A DNA stretch of 64,000 nt. It comes from Tachypleus tridentatus. Taxonomy: Eukaryota; Arthropoda; Merostomata; Xiphosura; Limulidae. The notes beneath the pieces are model-generated. The model was not told the origin of the DNA, ran no database searches, and worked only from the letters and a program-made list of their open reading frames with translations. The stretch covers positions 143,398,127 through 143,462,126 of the forward strand of contig NC_134833.1 of assembly GCF_004210375.1 (NCBI RefSeq). Reading direction: 5' to 3'. Both the position numbers and the translations under genes were made by a program. Shown here in pieces: positions 53,246 through 63,925 of this stretch (position 1 is its first letter; every line of letters begins with the position of its first letter).

Positions 53246-53302
53246 ATGGCAGACCCAGCCGAAGGAAGTTCCGAACAGGATGATGTGTCTTTCTTGCGAA
53301 CA
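53246..53302 (+). CDS. RyR: ryanodine receptor, first coding exon (gene continues beyond the window)
   Basis: The exon encodes MADPAEGSSEQDDVSFLRT and ends at ACA|GTAAGT, a consensus donor, phase 0. It is too short to appear in a simple ORF scan. Arthropod ryanodine receptors begin almost identically (MA-EAEGG-SEQDDVSFLRT followed by ED), and vertebrate RyRs have a related start ending QFLRT. The protein is the roughly 5000-residue homotetrameric calcium-release channel of the sarcoplasmic/endoplasmic reticulum, and this piece begins the N-terminal cytosolic beta-trefoil domain. The ATG has A at -3 and G at +4. No second exon (expected ED-V-LSCTATG and CLAAEGFGNRHC) was found up to 64000, so intron 1 exceeds 10.6 kb. 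IP3 receptor N-termini differ. Horseshoe crabs have duplicated genomes, so which RyR copy this is cannot be told. Confidence 0.9.
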
Positions 53303-54180
53303 GTAAGTACGACACCTTGTTATAATACATTATTTACACCATAAATTGGCTCTTCAGTTAAATATTTTATCACGCTAGAAAGGCTGAATTTTTAACAAAG
53401 TTTCCTTTTGACTGAAAATGCCGTTAATACACAGCAACACACACAGCCGTTTATTTAAAATTACGCTTACAAATGTAAAAAAAAAAAAAAAATTCAGAAT
53501 CACACGTTACTGAGTAAATGCGTGGATATTTTATATAAGTTTATGCTTAATATATTTAGTTGAATTTGAGTTTAAGACTAAACATGTAGCATTTGTTGTT
53601 TTTTGTGATATATATATAATCGATATTTTTTATTCGAGTTTCTAAGGTTTCTTTTTTTCCCAAGATTACTGAAATAATTTATACTTATTGTGAATTCCAT
53701 GCTATTTCCGCTAGTGTTACAACATTATGTAAGTTTATTCTGTTATTGAATCAGTGTATTTGTAATACCTTGATCCACAGAAAAAACTTTTAACTGAAAC
53801 TCAGCTCTGTTGAACTTTTTTTTTAGTTTAAAAAAAGACTGTACAAATAGTTTACGGTGTAGTGACACACGGGCGGTATTTTCACTTAAATATCTTATAC
53901 ATTGTCCGACGTTATCGACGAATGGGAGTAACACTTTTCTCACAAGAATATCACAACACAAGTCCTTCGTTTTTAATCTTCACGTAGGCCTAATTCGCAT
54001 ACTGTACATAAATTTATAGGGCATGTGTCGTAAATCTATTTTTGTCCTTATCGCTTGGAAGATTAACCTCACTCGTTTATCCCCTTCTTGTTTTTTGTTG
54101 TTTTTTTTTGTATAGTAATGTCGATAACCCACAACCCGCTTATGTTGTGGCCATAAAATAATATGTAGTCTTCGTTCAGT
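53303..54180. other. RyR intron 1, first part
   Basis: AT-rich, with an A15 run near 53479. No second RyR exon seen. Confidence 0.5.
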
Positions 54181-54373
54181 TTGTTTTGTTTTTGAATTTC
54201 GCGCAAAGCTACACGAGGGCTATCTGCGCTAGCCGTCCCTAATTGAGCAGTGTAAGACTAGGGAGAAGGCAGCTAGTCATCACTACTGATCGCCAATTCT
54301 TAGGCTATTCATTTACCAATGAATAGTTGGATTGACCGTTACGTTATAACGCCCTCACGGCTGAAAGGGCGAG
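54181..54373 (-). repeat. SINE family A, head-truncated
   Basis: TTTTGTTTTTGAATTTCGCG to CTGAAAGGGCGAG, where it stops before the tRNA-like part. Confidence 0.88.
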
Positions 54374-54499
54374 TCTTAGTTTAACAAGAATAGTGTGCGA
54401 TTATATACACAGGAGTTCTGTAACGAAAACAGATTGTCCGGGGCACTTTTTGATGTGTGAGAGTAATAAACGGTTTGTTATATATTCTATGTACTGTGT

Positions 54500-54848
54500 T
54501 ATCCAATAAAATAAGCCAACAAATAGTACTGATAACCCTCTAATAGAATAAGATATCTCACAAAATTGTCAACAGCCCTTTAATAAAATACGATTTCTGA
54601 CAGTGTTAACAACAGTCTTCCAATGAAATAAAACCTCTCGCAGTATTGACAATAGCCCTTTAATAAAATACAATCATTAATAGTATTGGCAACTGTCTTA
54701 CAATAAAATAAAACAGCTTAAAGTACTGGCAATATTTCCTCCAATGAAATAAGATTTCTAATGTTTCTGGCAATGGTCTTCCAATAAAGTAAATCCTCTT
54801 ATAGGACATATAATAGGTCTGTAATAAAATAACGTTTCTCATAGCTTT
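54500..54848. repeat. degenerate 40-bp minisatellite, about 8-9 units
   Basis: Unit near TTCCAATGAAATAAAACCTC, TCGCAGTATTGACAATAGCC, repeated with 65-80% visible agreement. Each unit has a (C/T)CAATAAAATAA word and a GTATTGGCAA word 40 bp apart. Confidence 0.85.
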
Positions 54849-57336
54849 GCCGATTGAAAATCGAAAGCAAAATGCAACGGAACTTCTTTTATATATAGCT
54901 GATGTACTTTTAAAAACGACTTTATGAGTCATCAAAACTGAAAGGTCATATAATGTTTACATCACATATTAAGTTATATAAAACTGTTTTCTACCTTGAA
55001 GTAATACTCCAGTGTCAATCAGTATATAAACCTACATAATGGAGGCATGCAACGTTCGGACTTAGGCACATATCAGTACCTCTAGAAAGATATCACTGTG
55101 AGTTGTAGTTCCATAAAAATGTATTAGATGTATCACACACTACAATGTTGATGATTAAGGCCACACAGCATTAGTTATTGGAGAAGACAGGTCGAATAGA
55201 GCAAAGCGTTCGTGTCGAAGTCTGTCACTGATATTATTTTACCATAGCTACTTTGATTTCGTCGATCGGGCGTATGTTATAGAACAGCGTTACCCGACCG
55301 GTGGTGCGCGAGAAAAATTTCGTAATGGAGTCTTTTTCGCTTTAGTAGTTCTTACAATTATGTTAGTTTCTTTCTAATTTATTAAAATATTTACGGAAGG
55401 AAATGGTTTGATGCAGAACCAGGTTTAAAACTACGTCTCTCTTCTGTTGAGCCGAACATTAAAGTATGTGTTTTTCTGAACAAGCTCGAAAGTCCATTTT
55501 TTTTTATTTAAGAGTTTTCACTTCTTTATTATGTTCAAATTTTACTGTGTGTTAACTGTAAACTGATGGTAGACTCAGGGATTATTATTTTATTGTAAAC
55601 GTGTTACATAATATGTGTTATAGAAACTTTTTATTTTCAATAAATCCAACACATTCAAAAGTTCCTTTATTTTACAAAATTACCGGGCAGGTGGCAGCAC
55701 TGCCTGTGTAGGAATAACTTGGATTGTTAATCGAAATTGTATTTTAAATAGGTCTTCAATAATTCATCAGAACTTTACAATACTATACAGTGCTCCTTTT
55801 ATAACAATATCTTTGTAATGACTGAGTCACAGGTTCTGATAATGATTGTAAATATCACAATAAAACGTTTGAAGTAATTGTTCTTCTGCTTTTTTTCATC
55901 ACACGACTAGCTGGTTTGCTCGTTCTTTAGACGAGTGAAATAGAAACTCGTTGGTGACAGAGGATAGAAATGTTTTCTTATATTTGTTTCTCAATAAAGT
56001 AAACATTAAAAGTGCAATAAAAATATATTAAGGTAAAAACACTGAAAAGAAATACATTTTTCCAAAAATTCTATCAATATGACATTAGATGGGGGCTACT
56101 CCCCCTCATGACTTTTCTTATCTCATCCTGTATTACTGTGTCAAGTTTGGTGATGATTGGTCAAGAAATGTGAAAGCGTATAAAGAACAGATGCACACAC
56201 ACACACACTGACGTTTATTTATATAGATGATGGGGTCTAACCCCATCCCCTTCATGTTCTTCTTGGTGTCAACTTATATTACTTTCTAAGATCTAGTTTT
56301 GATTGATCAAGAAATGTAGAAACGTATAAGAAACGATAGATATACGACCTTGAAATTTGTCTCTGGCACACTGTTTTATAGAGTAGATAACTCGAAAACC
56401 AAAACAATGGTATCAAACACTTTCACTGAGGTGACATAGTTTTACTCGGAGTATTCTTTTTGGTGAGTATTATTAATAACTAGTAACAATTTAAAAATAT
56501 ATATAATTCTAGTATAGATGATGCTATTATTATCCCTTGAAGTTAGCTTTATTATATAAATTTGGTGTTTCTTTAAAGATCAGTATCTCTGTTGGAAAAT
56601 CAACAGAACTCATGTAAACAAGCTGCTTCCCTTACATATCAGTTTAGTTTAATTATTGCGTACTTCCGGGAAAACAACAATGAAATTAGGATTTACGCTA
56701 TTTCATTAAAAGACATCAGATGTGATGGCTACAGACTTTGTGAGTGAACTATAGAAAATGGTGCTGGTAGATCATCACTCTGATAAACTAGATGGACTAT
56801 AGAAGGAATGTAGGGCAGAACATCACGGCGTTAGAATGAAACCTTCCACAATAGACATTTATCTGTTGCAAATTGCTTGTTTATTTAAGAATTAAGCACA
56901 TAGCTACACAATTACAGTGTGAAACAGATCATAAAAGCTATGTGTGGGAAGGATGCTACTGACTGGTTTTTAAGTAGTTCTAATTTAGGGTTAGCTATGT
57001 CATGAATTAGCAGATTAGTTAATGTGTAGCATAAGGTGCTGCTTTGATTGAAAATAACCAAATAATATAAGCCATATATACCTTAATATAATCTAACGTT
57101 GTAGAACCAATAAATACCTACTTTACAAAAATTTCCTTTCTCTCAAACAGAGAATATTTGGTATTTGTTTGGAGTGCTTTAAGATGTTTTTAAAAGGTCA
57201 GTTTGAAGGATTAATGGTTGTGTAGGTGATTCCCTGATTGTTTAACAAATGCTGTTACGAATTTTTACCGTGATAAACTCTTTATTTATGTATGATGCGA
57301 ATTATTTAATTTAATCGGTGAGCGCATACCGCTAAA
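54849..57336. other. RyR intron 1, mostly unique sequence
   Basis: 55283-55320 (GCGTTACCCGACCGGTGGTG then CGCGAGAAA) looks like one end of a hAT transposon, but no partner end was found. 56085-56225 ends with CACACACACACTGACG and TTTATTTATATAGATGA, a form common at LINE 3' ends. A diverged half-copy (TGGGGTCTAACCCCATCCCC) follows at 56229-56350. Confidence 0.4.
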
Positions 57337-57346
57337 ATTTAAAAAA

Positions 57347-57616
57347 GTTTAGTTTCAATTTCGCGCAAAGCTACACGAGGGCCATCTGGTCCAGCTGTTC
57401 TTAATTTTGCAGTGTAAGGTCAGAGGGAAGGCAGCTAGTCATCACCATCTACCGCCAACTCTTGGGCTACTCTTTTGCCAACGAATAGTGGGATTGACCG
57501 TCATATTATAACGCCGCCACGGCTGAAAGGGCGAGCATGTCAGGTGTCATGGGGATTCGAACCGGCGACTCTCAGATTACGAGTCGAGTGCCTTACCCAC
57601 CTGGCCATGCCGGACC
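57347..57616 (-). repeat. SINE family A, full length, 10-bp target duplication
   Basis: ATTTAAAAAA at 57337-57346 and 57617-57626. Head CACCTGGCCATGCCGGACC. Confidence 0.92.
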
Positions 57617-57655
57617 ATTTAAAAAAAATAGTTTTTAAGAAAAGTGAAATATATA

Positions 57656-57810
57656 GACCGGTCGTTGCATAGTGGTTAATGTGTCGGACAAAACAAAATC
57701 GCGCTCCGCACTTTGCTAGTTACTTCTATAAAACCAACTTTCCAGTCCCATTATTAGATTAGAGTAATCCAAAAGCTGGTGGTTGCGCTCTCTATCAGTT
57801 CAAAGTTGGA
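57656..57810 (+). repeat. possible tRNA-derived SINE, family D
   Basis: CGTTGCATAGTGGTTAATGT resembles a box A region, followed by about 120 bp with CTGGTGGTTGCGCTCTCT. It shares this plan with 62772-62966 only loosely. Confidence 0.35.
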
Positions 57811-57831
57811 ATCGTCTTATGTAGCATTTCA

Positions 57832-58107
57832 GTCCGCCATGGCTTTGTGGTTAGGGTCCTTGACGCATAATCTGAGGGTCGCGGGTTCGAATCACCTTCA
57901 CACCAAACATGCTCGCCTTTTCAGCCGTGAGGGTGTTATAACGTTTAATCAATCCCACTATTCATTGGTAAAAGAGTAGTCTAAGAGTTGGCGGTGGGTG
58001 GTGATGACTAACTGCCTTCCCTCTAACCTTACACTGCAAAATTAGGGACAGCTAGCGCAGTTAGCTCTCGTGTAGCTTTGCGCGAAATTCAAAACAAACC
58101 AAACCAA
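57832..58107 (+). repeat. SINE family A, full length
   Basis: GCCATGGCTTTGTGGTTAGG head, box B GGTTCGAATCACC, tail GCGCGAAATTCAAAACAAAC. Forms an inverted pair with the 57347 copy. Confidence 0.92.
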
Positions 58108-58312
58108 AATATAAACACTTTGAATGGCCAACATTTTTGTCAAAAGTGACAACATCGTATTTTTAGAAATTAGTAATTTCTGGGATATTTTTAAAACATC
58201 TTAGATGTTTTTTTCATGATAGTTAAGCTGATATCCGCTCCCTTTCTTTAGGCATGTAGCTATAATAAGAGTTACTGTATTGTATTCAACGGAAAACTGC
58301 TTCTTGATAAAA

Positions 58313-58404
58313 CAAAATGGCGCTAAGCGGTATATAGATTTATCACGCTAAAAATACCAGGTTTCGATATCCATAGTGGGTCTAGTGTGTAGCTTTATGC
58401 TTAG
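58313..58404 (+). repeat. SINE family B copy
   Basis: CGCTAAGCGGTATATAGATT, box B GGTTTCGATATCC, TGTGTAGCTTTATGCTTA. Confidence 0.75.
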
Positions 58405-58970
58405 GAAAAGACAATACAAGATTTAAAGACTCGATGAAATACGATGCAAGTTTATTTTTAAAGTTTGATAGCTAAATGTGATAACATTATGGTTATGTTA
58501 AAAGTTTTTATTCTCTAAGTTCTAAACGTATTACAGAGAGAGCATTCTTATAAATAAACTAAGCGGAATAGCTAGTAAAGAATTCTGGGTCACGTTTAAA
58601 AATGAAATCACCTGTGAAGTATAAAAGGGTCGATTAGATATCATCTGGAAGTGTAAGTAGTTAGTTTATTTCTTCAGAAGCTACATCTCTTGTTAACAAA
58701 ATGAGGTTCTACGAGCTTCAACCAAGTGAGATGAGAAAGGTTTGTTTACCAATTTCCAGAAATGACAATCAAGAAGTGAAATCAGAAGCTGTATCTTAAG
58801 CTACGAATTAGCAAACTTCCACCATCGGTTAAGTAATCTCTTCAGGCTAATAAATTAATTCTTTTATTGGACGAAAGGCCTTGTTGGCTTTGGGAATAAC
58901 ATATGTAGTGTTATTGACATATCATAACATATTCTTCTTTGCTTTCACTTCTGAGTATTTAGAATTCCTT
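58405..58970. other. RyR intron 1, nothing recognised
   Basis: No exon or repeat seen. Confidence 0.4.
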
Positions 58971-59222
58971 AGGCCTGTCATGGCCTGATGGTTAGAATGC
59001 TTGATTCGTGGGTTCAATTCCCCGTCCCCGAACATGCTCGCCCTTTCAATCGTGGGGACGTAATAATGTGACTGTCAATTCTACTGTTCGCTGGTAAAAA
59101 AGTATCTCAAGAGTTGGCGGTGGGTGATGTTGCCATCCGTTCTGTCTATTACTGCTAGATTAGGGATGGCTAGCGCAAATAGCCTTTGATTAGCTTTGCG
59201 CGAAGTTCAGAACAAACCAACC
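58971..59222 (+). repeat. SINE family A, head partly deleted
   Basis: AGGCCTGTCATGGCCTGATG; about 15 bp between the boxes are missing, then box B GGTTCAATTCCCC and a normal core and tail. Confidence 0.88.
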
Positions 59223-59588
59223 AGGAATTCTGTAATAGTTCAAATGGTCTAGTATCCACCTGGTGAGGAATCTGTCCGTTTTTTTTTATTCTCAGCGCCT
59301 ACAATAGAAAATCTTTAAATATTTATTTAATCCAAGAGATGTAAAGTAAATTTGCTTCGTACATTGATAACAAGTGCGCTAGTAATATATAACTTGAGTT
59401 GTTTTATTGGAATGTAAGTGTGGTTTGAGATGTTATTTTCCGATAATTTGGAACCTCCGCTTTCTCGCAGAATAAATTATTAACTATCGTGCCAAACTTC
59501 TGTGGTAAATTCGATAATTCAAAGCCACATTTTATTAACCAGAGGAAGAAATGTATACGGAACAAACATTTTTAAATCGCGTTATGAA
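59223..59588. other. RyR intron 1, nothing recognised
   Basis: Short AT-rich interval between SINEs. Confidence 0.4.
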
Positions 59589-59710
59589 GGCACTCAGTGG
59601 CTCAACGGTATGTCTGCGGACTTACAACGCTAAAAACCGGGTTTCGATACCCGTGGTGGGCAGAGCACAGATAGCACGTTCTGTAGCTTTGTGCTTAATT
59701 CAAAAACAAT
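59589..59710 (+). repeat. SINE family B, best full-length copy
   Basis: GGCACTCAGTGGCTCAACGG with box A-like TGGCTCAACGGTATG, GACTTACAACGCTAAAAACC, box B GGTTTCGATACCC, GGTGGGCAGAGCACAGATAG, tail TGTGCTTAATTCAAAAACAA. Confidence 0.92.
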
Positions 59711-60025
59711 AGCACATTTACGAAGAGTAAGTACTTTGAACCTATAGGTTCTAAACTTTAGTTAAAAGAAGGTTTACGAATAGTAAATTTCCTCAACATT
59801 GCAAAATTATTTCTTGATGTACGTGTTTATTATAAAAAGTGATATTTGAATAAAGGAATACTCTAGAAACTATTTCACTGTTGCAGTAAAAACCCTTCAC
59901 CATTTTAGAAAAACAAAATGAAGGTGTGACTCCACTAGAGAGCGTTAGTACTTCAATTTATTTCAACTGACGACTTGATTGCTCACATTATTTTCTACCC
60001 AGAAGTAGAATATAAAATAATACGA

Positions 60026-60299
60026 TTGTTTGTTTTTGAATTTCGCACAAAGCTACTCGAGGGCTATCTGTGCTAGCCGTCCCTAATTTAGCAGTGTAAG
60101 ACTAGAGCGAAGGCAGCTAGTCATCACCACCCACCGCCAATTTTTGGGCTACTCTTTTACCAACGAATAGTGAGATTGACCGTAACATTATAACGCCCCC
60201 ACGGCTGAAAGGGCGAGCATGTTTAGCGCGACGGGGATGCGAACCCGCGACCCTCAGATTACGAGTCGCACGCCTTAACACGCTTGGCCATGCCGGGCC
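60026..60299 (-). repeat. SINE family A, full length, 12-bp target duplication
   Basis: AAAATAATACGA at 60014-60025 and 60300-60311 (perfect). Confidence 0.95.
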
Positions 60300-60561
60300 A
60301 AAATAATACGAAAGTACTTAATGTGAAACTTACTGATTATAACAGATTTCGTGTTTATCTGTCTTCAAACTCTCTCAGCCATTTATAAGATTTCAAAGTT
60401 TACAGCAGACGTAATGGACTCTCTTTCAAACAGTGCCAATAATTACAAAATATTTCCAGATTGTTTGAGAAGATAATATGAATATAATATGAAGCAAACA
60501 ACGTTATTTATAAAATCACGTTGATTTTGATTCTCCGCAAGTTGGTTTATTAAAGTAATTT

Positions 60562-60680
60562 ATTGTTTGTTTTTAAGCACAAAGCTACACAAAGGGCTAT
60601 CTATGCTCTGCCCACCACGGGTATCGAAAAACGGTTTTTAGCAGTACAAGTACGCAAACATACCACTGTTCCACTGGGGG
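60562..60680 (-). repeat. SINE family B, full length
   Basis: TTGTTTTTAAGCACAAAGCT, CTCTGCCCACCACGGGTATC, and ACCACTGTTCCACTGGGGG. Confidence 0.9.
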
Positions 60681-60914
60681 TGTGTGGTACTTAAATAAAA
60701 AATATTGTCTCCATGAAACCGACCAGTTTCTATGTTTCCAACATCACATATATTTATTTGTAGTTATTACTATTTGCTTATTGTCGATTACAATAAAGAA
60801 CAGAAAAGCATTGTGGGTGTTTCGTAACTGTACGCAATCTAATCACAAGTGCATTCTTTTTTCTATCTCACAACTGAAACCTTTCAGGGCGGATATGATG
60901 TTGTTCATTCCTCC

Positions 60915-61190
60915 GTTATCCCGCTGGCTCAACAATAAGTATGTAAAGTGGGTAGGGGCGCTTATTATGCTAAAATTCAGGTTTCGAAACTTGAGGAGGG
61001 CATAGCACAGGAGACCACTGTGTAGCCTTGCACTTAACAACAACCAAAGAAAGAATCTGTAGGCATCTACTTTCTACAAGTGCCACAGCGGTATGTCTGC
61101 GGACTGGCGCCGCTACCGCAACAAAACCGGGTTTTGATACCCGTGGTGCGTAGAGCACAGATAGCTCAGTGTGTAGCTTTATGCTCTTTT
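60915..61190 (+). repeat. two tandem SINE family B copies
   Basis: 60915-61046: diverged (CCGCTGGCTCAACAATAAGT, GGTTTCGAAACTTGAGGAGG). 61077-61190: AGTGCCACAGCGGTATGTCT, with a short GCGCCGCTACCGCAAC replacement in the anticodon-like region, box B GGTTTTGATACCC. Confidence 0.8.
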
Positions 61191-61393
61191 CTAAACAGTC
61201 AATCAGTCAATTTTACAAGACATCTAAAAACTGCAGGTTTTAATCAAAGTTAAAGCGGGGGAGAGACTATTATTAACTTTGGGATTAAAGACTAAAGATC
61301 TGAAGACGACATTTCAAAAATAGAAACTTGATACCTTATAAAATATAAGTGTAATTTTTACTCCATTACCATCTCGCCAAAAACAACAAGAAA

Positions 61394-61505
61394 AGGCGGT
61401 AAGTCTACGGATTTATGACGCTAAAATCAGGGGATCGATTCCCCTTGGTGGGCTCAGCAGATAGCTCGATGTGGCTTTGCTATAAGAAAAACAACAACAA
61501 CACAA
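61394..61505 (+). repeat. SINE family C copy
   Basis: GGCGGTAAGTCTACGGATTT, box B-like GGATCGATTCCCCTTGG, GCTCAGCAGATAGCTCGATG, TGGCTTTGCTATAAGAAAAA. Confidence 0.85.
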
Positions 61506-61527
61506 ACACACGCGTCATAAGAGTGAA

Positions 61528-61642
61528 GGTAAACTCCCATTATTTGGTCTGACAAGTATAGACCAAGACTTTGGTGGTGGGTGGTGTTGACTAGCTGCTT
61601 TTCATCTAGTCTGTCACTTGCAAATTAGGGTCGGTTTAGCGA
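61528..61642 (+). repeat. SINE family A remnant
   Basis: TTGGTGGTGGGTGGTGTTGA and TCATCTAGTCTGTCACTTGC match the core; head and tail missing. Confidence 0.75.
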
Positions 61643-62154
61643 ATTTAATAAGCATACAAAATATATCTACGTTTGTTAACGTACTATGTACAAATAAGTC
61701 ATTCTACTGTCCTGCCGAAGGTGATTTCATAGTTGCTGTTGAAAGAGTACTTATCAAAAGTCTACCTGAAACTTGCGCTAATCATTATGTACAAATTGGT
61801 CATAATATTTTAAAACAGTTCTCTGAGAGCCACTGAAGACTGTGGTAGAAATCTCAGTAATCTAATCACGACTTGTAGCAACTTTGACGTAGTTATGGGC
61901 CATAGAGCAACAGCTTGTGGGTATTAAATGTGTACCGCGAGAAAATTTAGTTTGGTAGTAACGCCATCTGACGTCCAATAAAAATAGGAAAACGATAAAT
62001 TTACTGCAGTGGGGGACGGAATAAACGATTTGCTGCCATATAAAATGAAAATTCAATTCATGAAAAGACGACATTGGAAATTACTGATCTATTAGGAAAT
62101 AAGCATTTGAAGACAAATACATATGTATTTGGTAAATATAAAGACAAATATTTG
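61643..62154. other. RyR intron 1, nothing recognised
   Basis: No exon or repeat seen. Confidence 0.4.
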
Positions 62155-62268
62155 TTGAATTTCGAGGAAAAGTTGACCTAATTTTGACGTTATAGCCTAG
62201 AAGGAAGACAACACCACTCATGCATCACCAACTCTTGAGCTACTCTTTACCAACTAATAGTGTGGCCA
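62155..62268 (-). repeat. SINE family A remnant, strongly diverged
   Basis: TTGAATTTCGAGGAAAAGTT, AGCCTAGAAGGAAGACAACA, ATCACCAACTCTTGAGCTAC. Confidence 0.65.
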
Positions 62269-62771
62269 TTTCTGTAATTCTTGACGACATGTACAAGAAT
62301 ATTTTTTAAAGTTATTGTAGAGGCGACAATAGTCTCTTCTATGTGAGAAAGATGAGGTTAACAAGACAAAAAATATTAAGGGTACTGCATTCTGTCTTGT
62401 GGCCACACATACGGAGTGAACCGGCTTTAACAATAGGCATTGTTGTTGGCATACTGAGGCTAGAGAGGAGGTAAAGGCATATTTTGGGGTAATTTCAGCT
62501 CCAGCAAGTCCTTTTACCGCTACCCTTTTATACCTAACTCTTTCTTGTTCACTGCACCATGGTAACCTTTACTCGTTTGCACCTTTACGATTATTGATCG
62601 GTTAACGCGTTCTGTTAATAATGTCCAGTGCGTAAAGTACCTGGATATCTCGGTAATTTGGAAGAACTACTTCATAATAAAGCGTATTAGGGTTAACTAG
62701 GTTTCACTATAATTATAATAATTTTATGTGATTTTATGGTTACGTTCTACAAATGGATTGTTCTCCTCAGT
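62269..62771. other. RyR intron 1, nothing recognised
   Basis: No exon or repeat seen. Confidence 0.4.
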
Positions 62772-62966
62772 AAACTGATGGTTGGGCGTGGTCTAGTGGT
62801 TAGGCGGACGGCCTGTGGATCCAGAGCTACAAGGTTCGAGCCCGAAACATGCTGCTGAAGATGTGTCACACATTCAACTGTGAACGCGTTATAAAAGTAA
62901 CGTTCAGTCATTGTTAAAAGTAACCATGTAGACGCTGGGTGCCACTGACTGGTTGCACTTTCTCTC
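62772..62966 (+). repeat. possible tRNA-derived SINE, family D
   Basis: GGGCGTGGTCTAGTGGTTAG box A and AAGGTTCGAGCCCG box B are near-canonical for a tRNA promoter, but the tRNA fold is not complete and a SINE-like body follows (GAACGCGTTATAAAAGTAAC, GACTGGTTGCACTTTCTC). Confidence 0.5.
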
Positions 62967-63397
62967 TGAACAACAGTTTTCTATCTTGATAATTTAATCC
63001 AACTGTTGCATAATACGTCATTCACGTTAAAAATACCAATCCAGTAAAGTGAATAGTATTTTAGTTTTATAATTAACATATTACATAAGAATAATTCGAT
63101 AATTCCCTTCGATAGTTCTGACTCTTGTACCACCAGCAAAGAAGACTGTTCCCCAACTCAGTGGTGAGTCTCTGTGAACAGAATAAATATTTCCGGGCGA
63201 GAGTAGACAAGCCCAGATAAGCCACTCCAGAGAGCCCAATAAACCGCTGTGCTGAGAACTTCATAAAAGTTGTGGTGGTATGATTTGGTTAATTAATGGT
63301 TGTTAAATTTTAATCCTAAAAAGTATAAGCAGGTTTGATGCTGTTGTTTATGAGGTAATTTAGCAGCTCTAGGATAGCTTCTGGTTCCTTACGTTAT
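62967..63397. other. RyR intron 1, nothing recognised
   Basis: No exon or repeat seen. Confidence 0.4.
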
Positions 63398-63668
63398 AGC
63401 CTAGCATGGTCAGGTGATTGGGGTGCTCGACTCTCAGTGTGAATGTCGCGGGTTTGAATCCTCGCCTCACCAAATATGCTTGCCCTTTCAGCCTTGGGGT
63501 CGTTATGATGTACGGTCAATCTCACTATTCGTTGGTAAAAGAGTATCCCAAGAGTTGGAAGTGGGTGGTGATGTCTGGCTCCCTTTCCCTTAGTCTTTCA
63601 CTGTTAAATTTGAGACAACTAGCGCACATAGCCCTCATGTAGCTTTGCGCGAAATTCAAAACAAACCA
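63398..63668 (+). repeat. SINE family A, diverged full length
   Basis: AGCCTAGCATGGTCAGGTGA head, box B GGTTTGAATCC, tail GCGCGAAATTCAAAACAAAC. Confidence 0.88.
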
Positions 63669-63812
63669 ATCGATACTTTAATGGATGTATGTTTCTGAGT
63701 ATGAAAATTGAAGCGGAGGTCAATAGAAGCTTGAGGATAAACAGAAGGATATATGATTATGTTAGGTAATGAAACGTATTCGTAAGTAATCAAAATGATT
63801 AGAAATACATTT

Positions 63813-63925
63813 TATGTTTGTAGTTAAGCGCAAAGCCACAAAACGGCTATCTGTGTCGTGTTCATCGCGAGCATCGAAACTCGGTTTCTAGCGTTATAAA
63901 TTCGCAGACTGTGCCATTGGAGGCA
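63813..63925 (-). repeat. SINE family B copy
   Basis: TTTGTAGTTAAGCGCAAAGC, GCATCGAAACTCGGTTTCTA, GACTGTGCCATTGGAGGC. Confidence 0.82.

Noticed and set aside
55283-55320. hAT transposon end
   Set aside because: Only one end-like sequence is visible; no matching inverted end or 8-bp target duplication was found.
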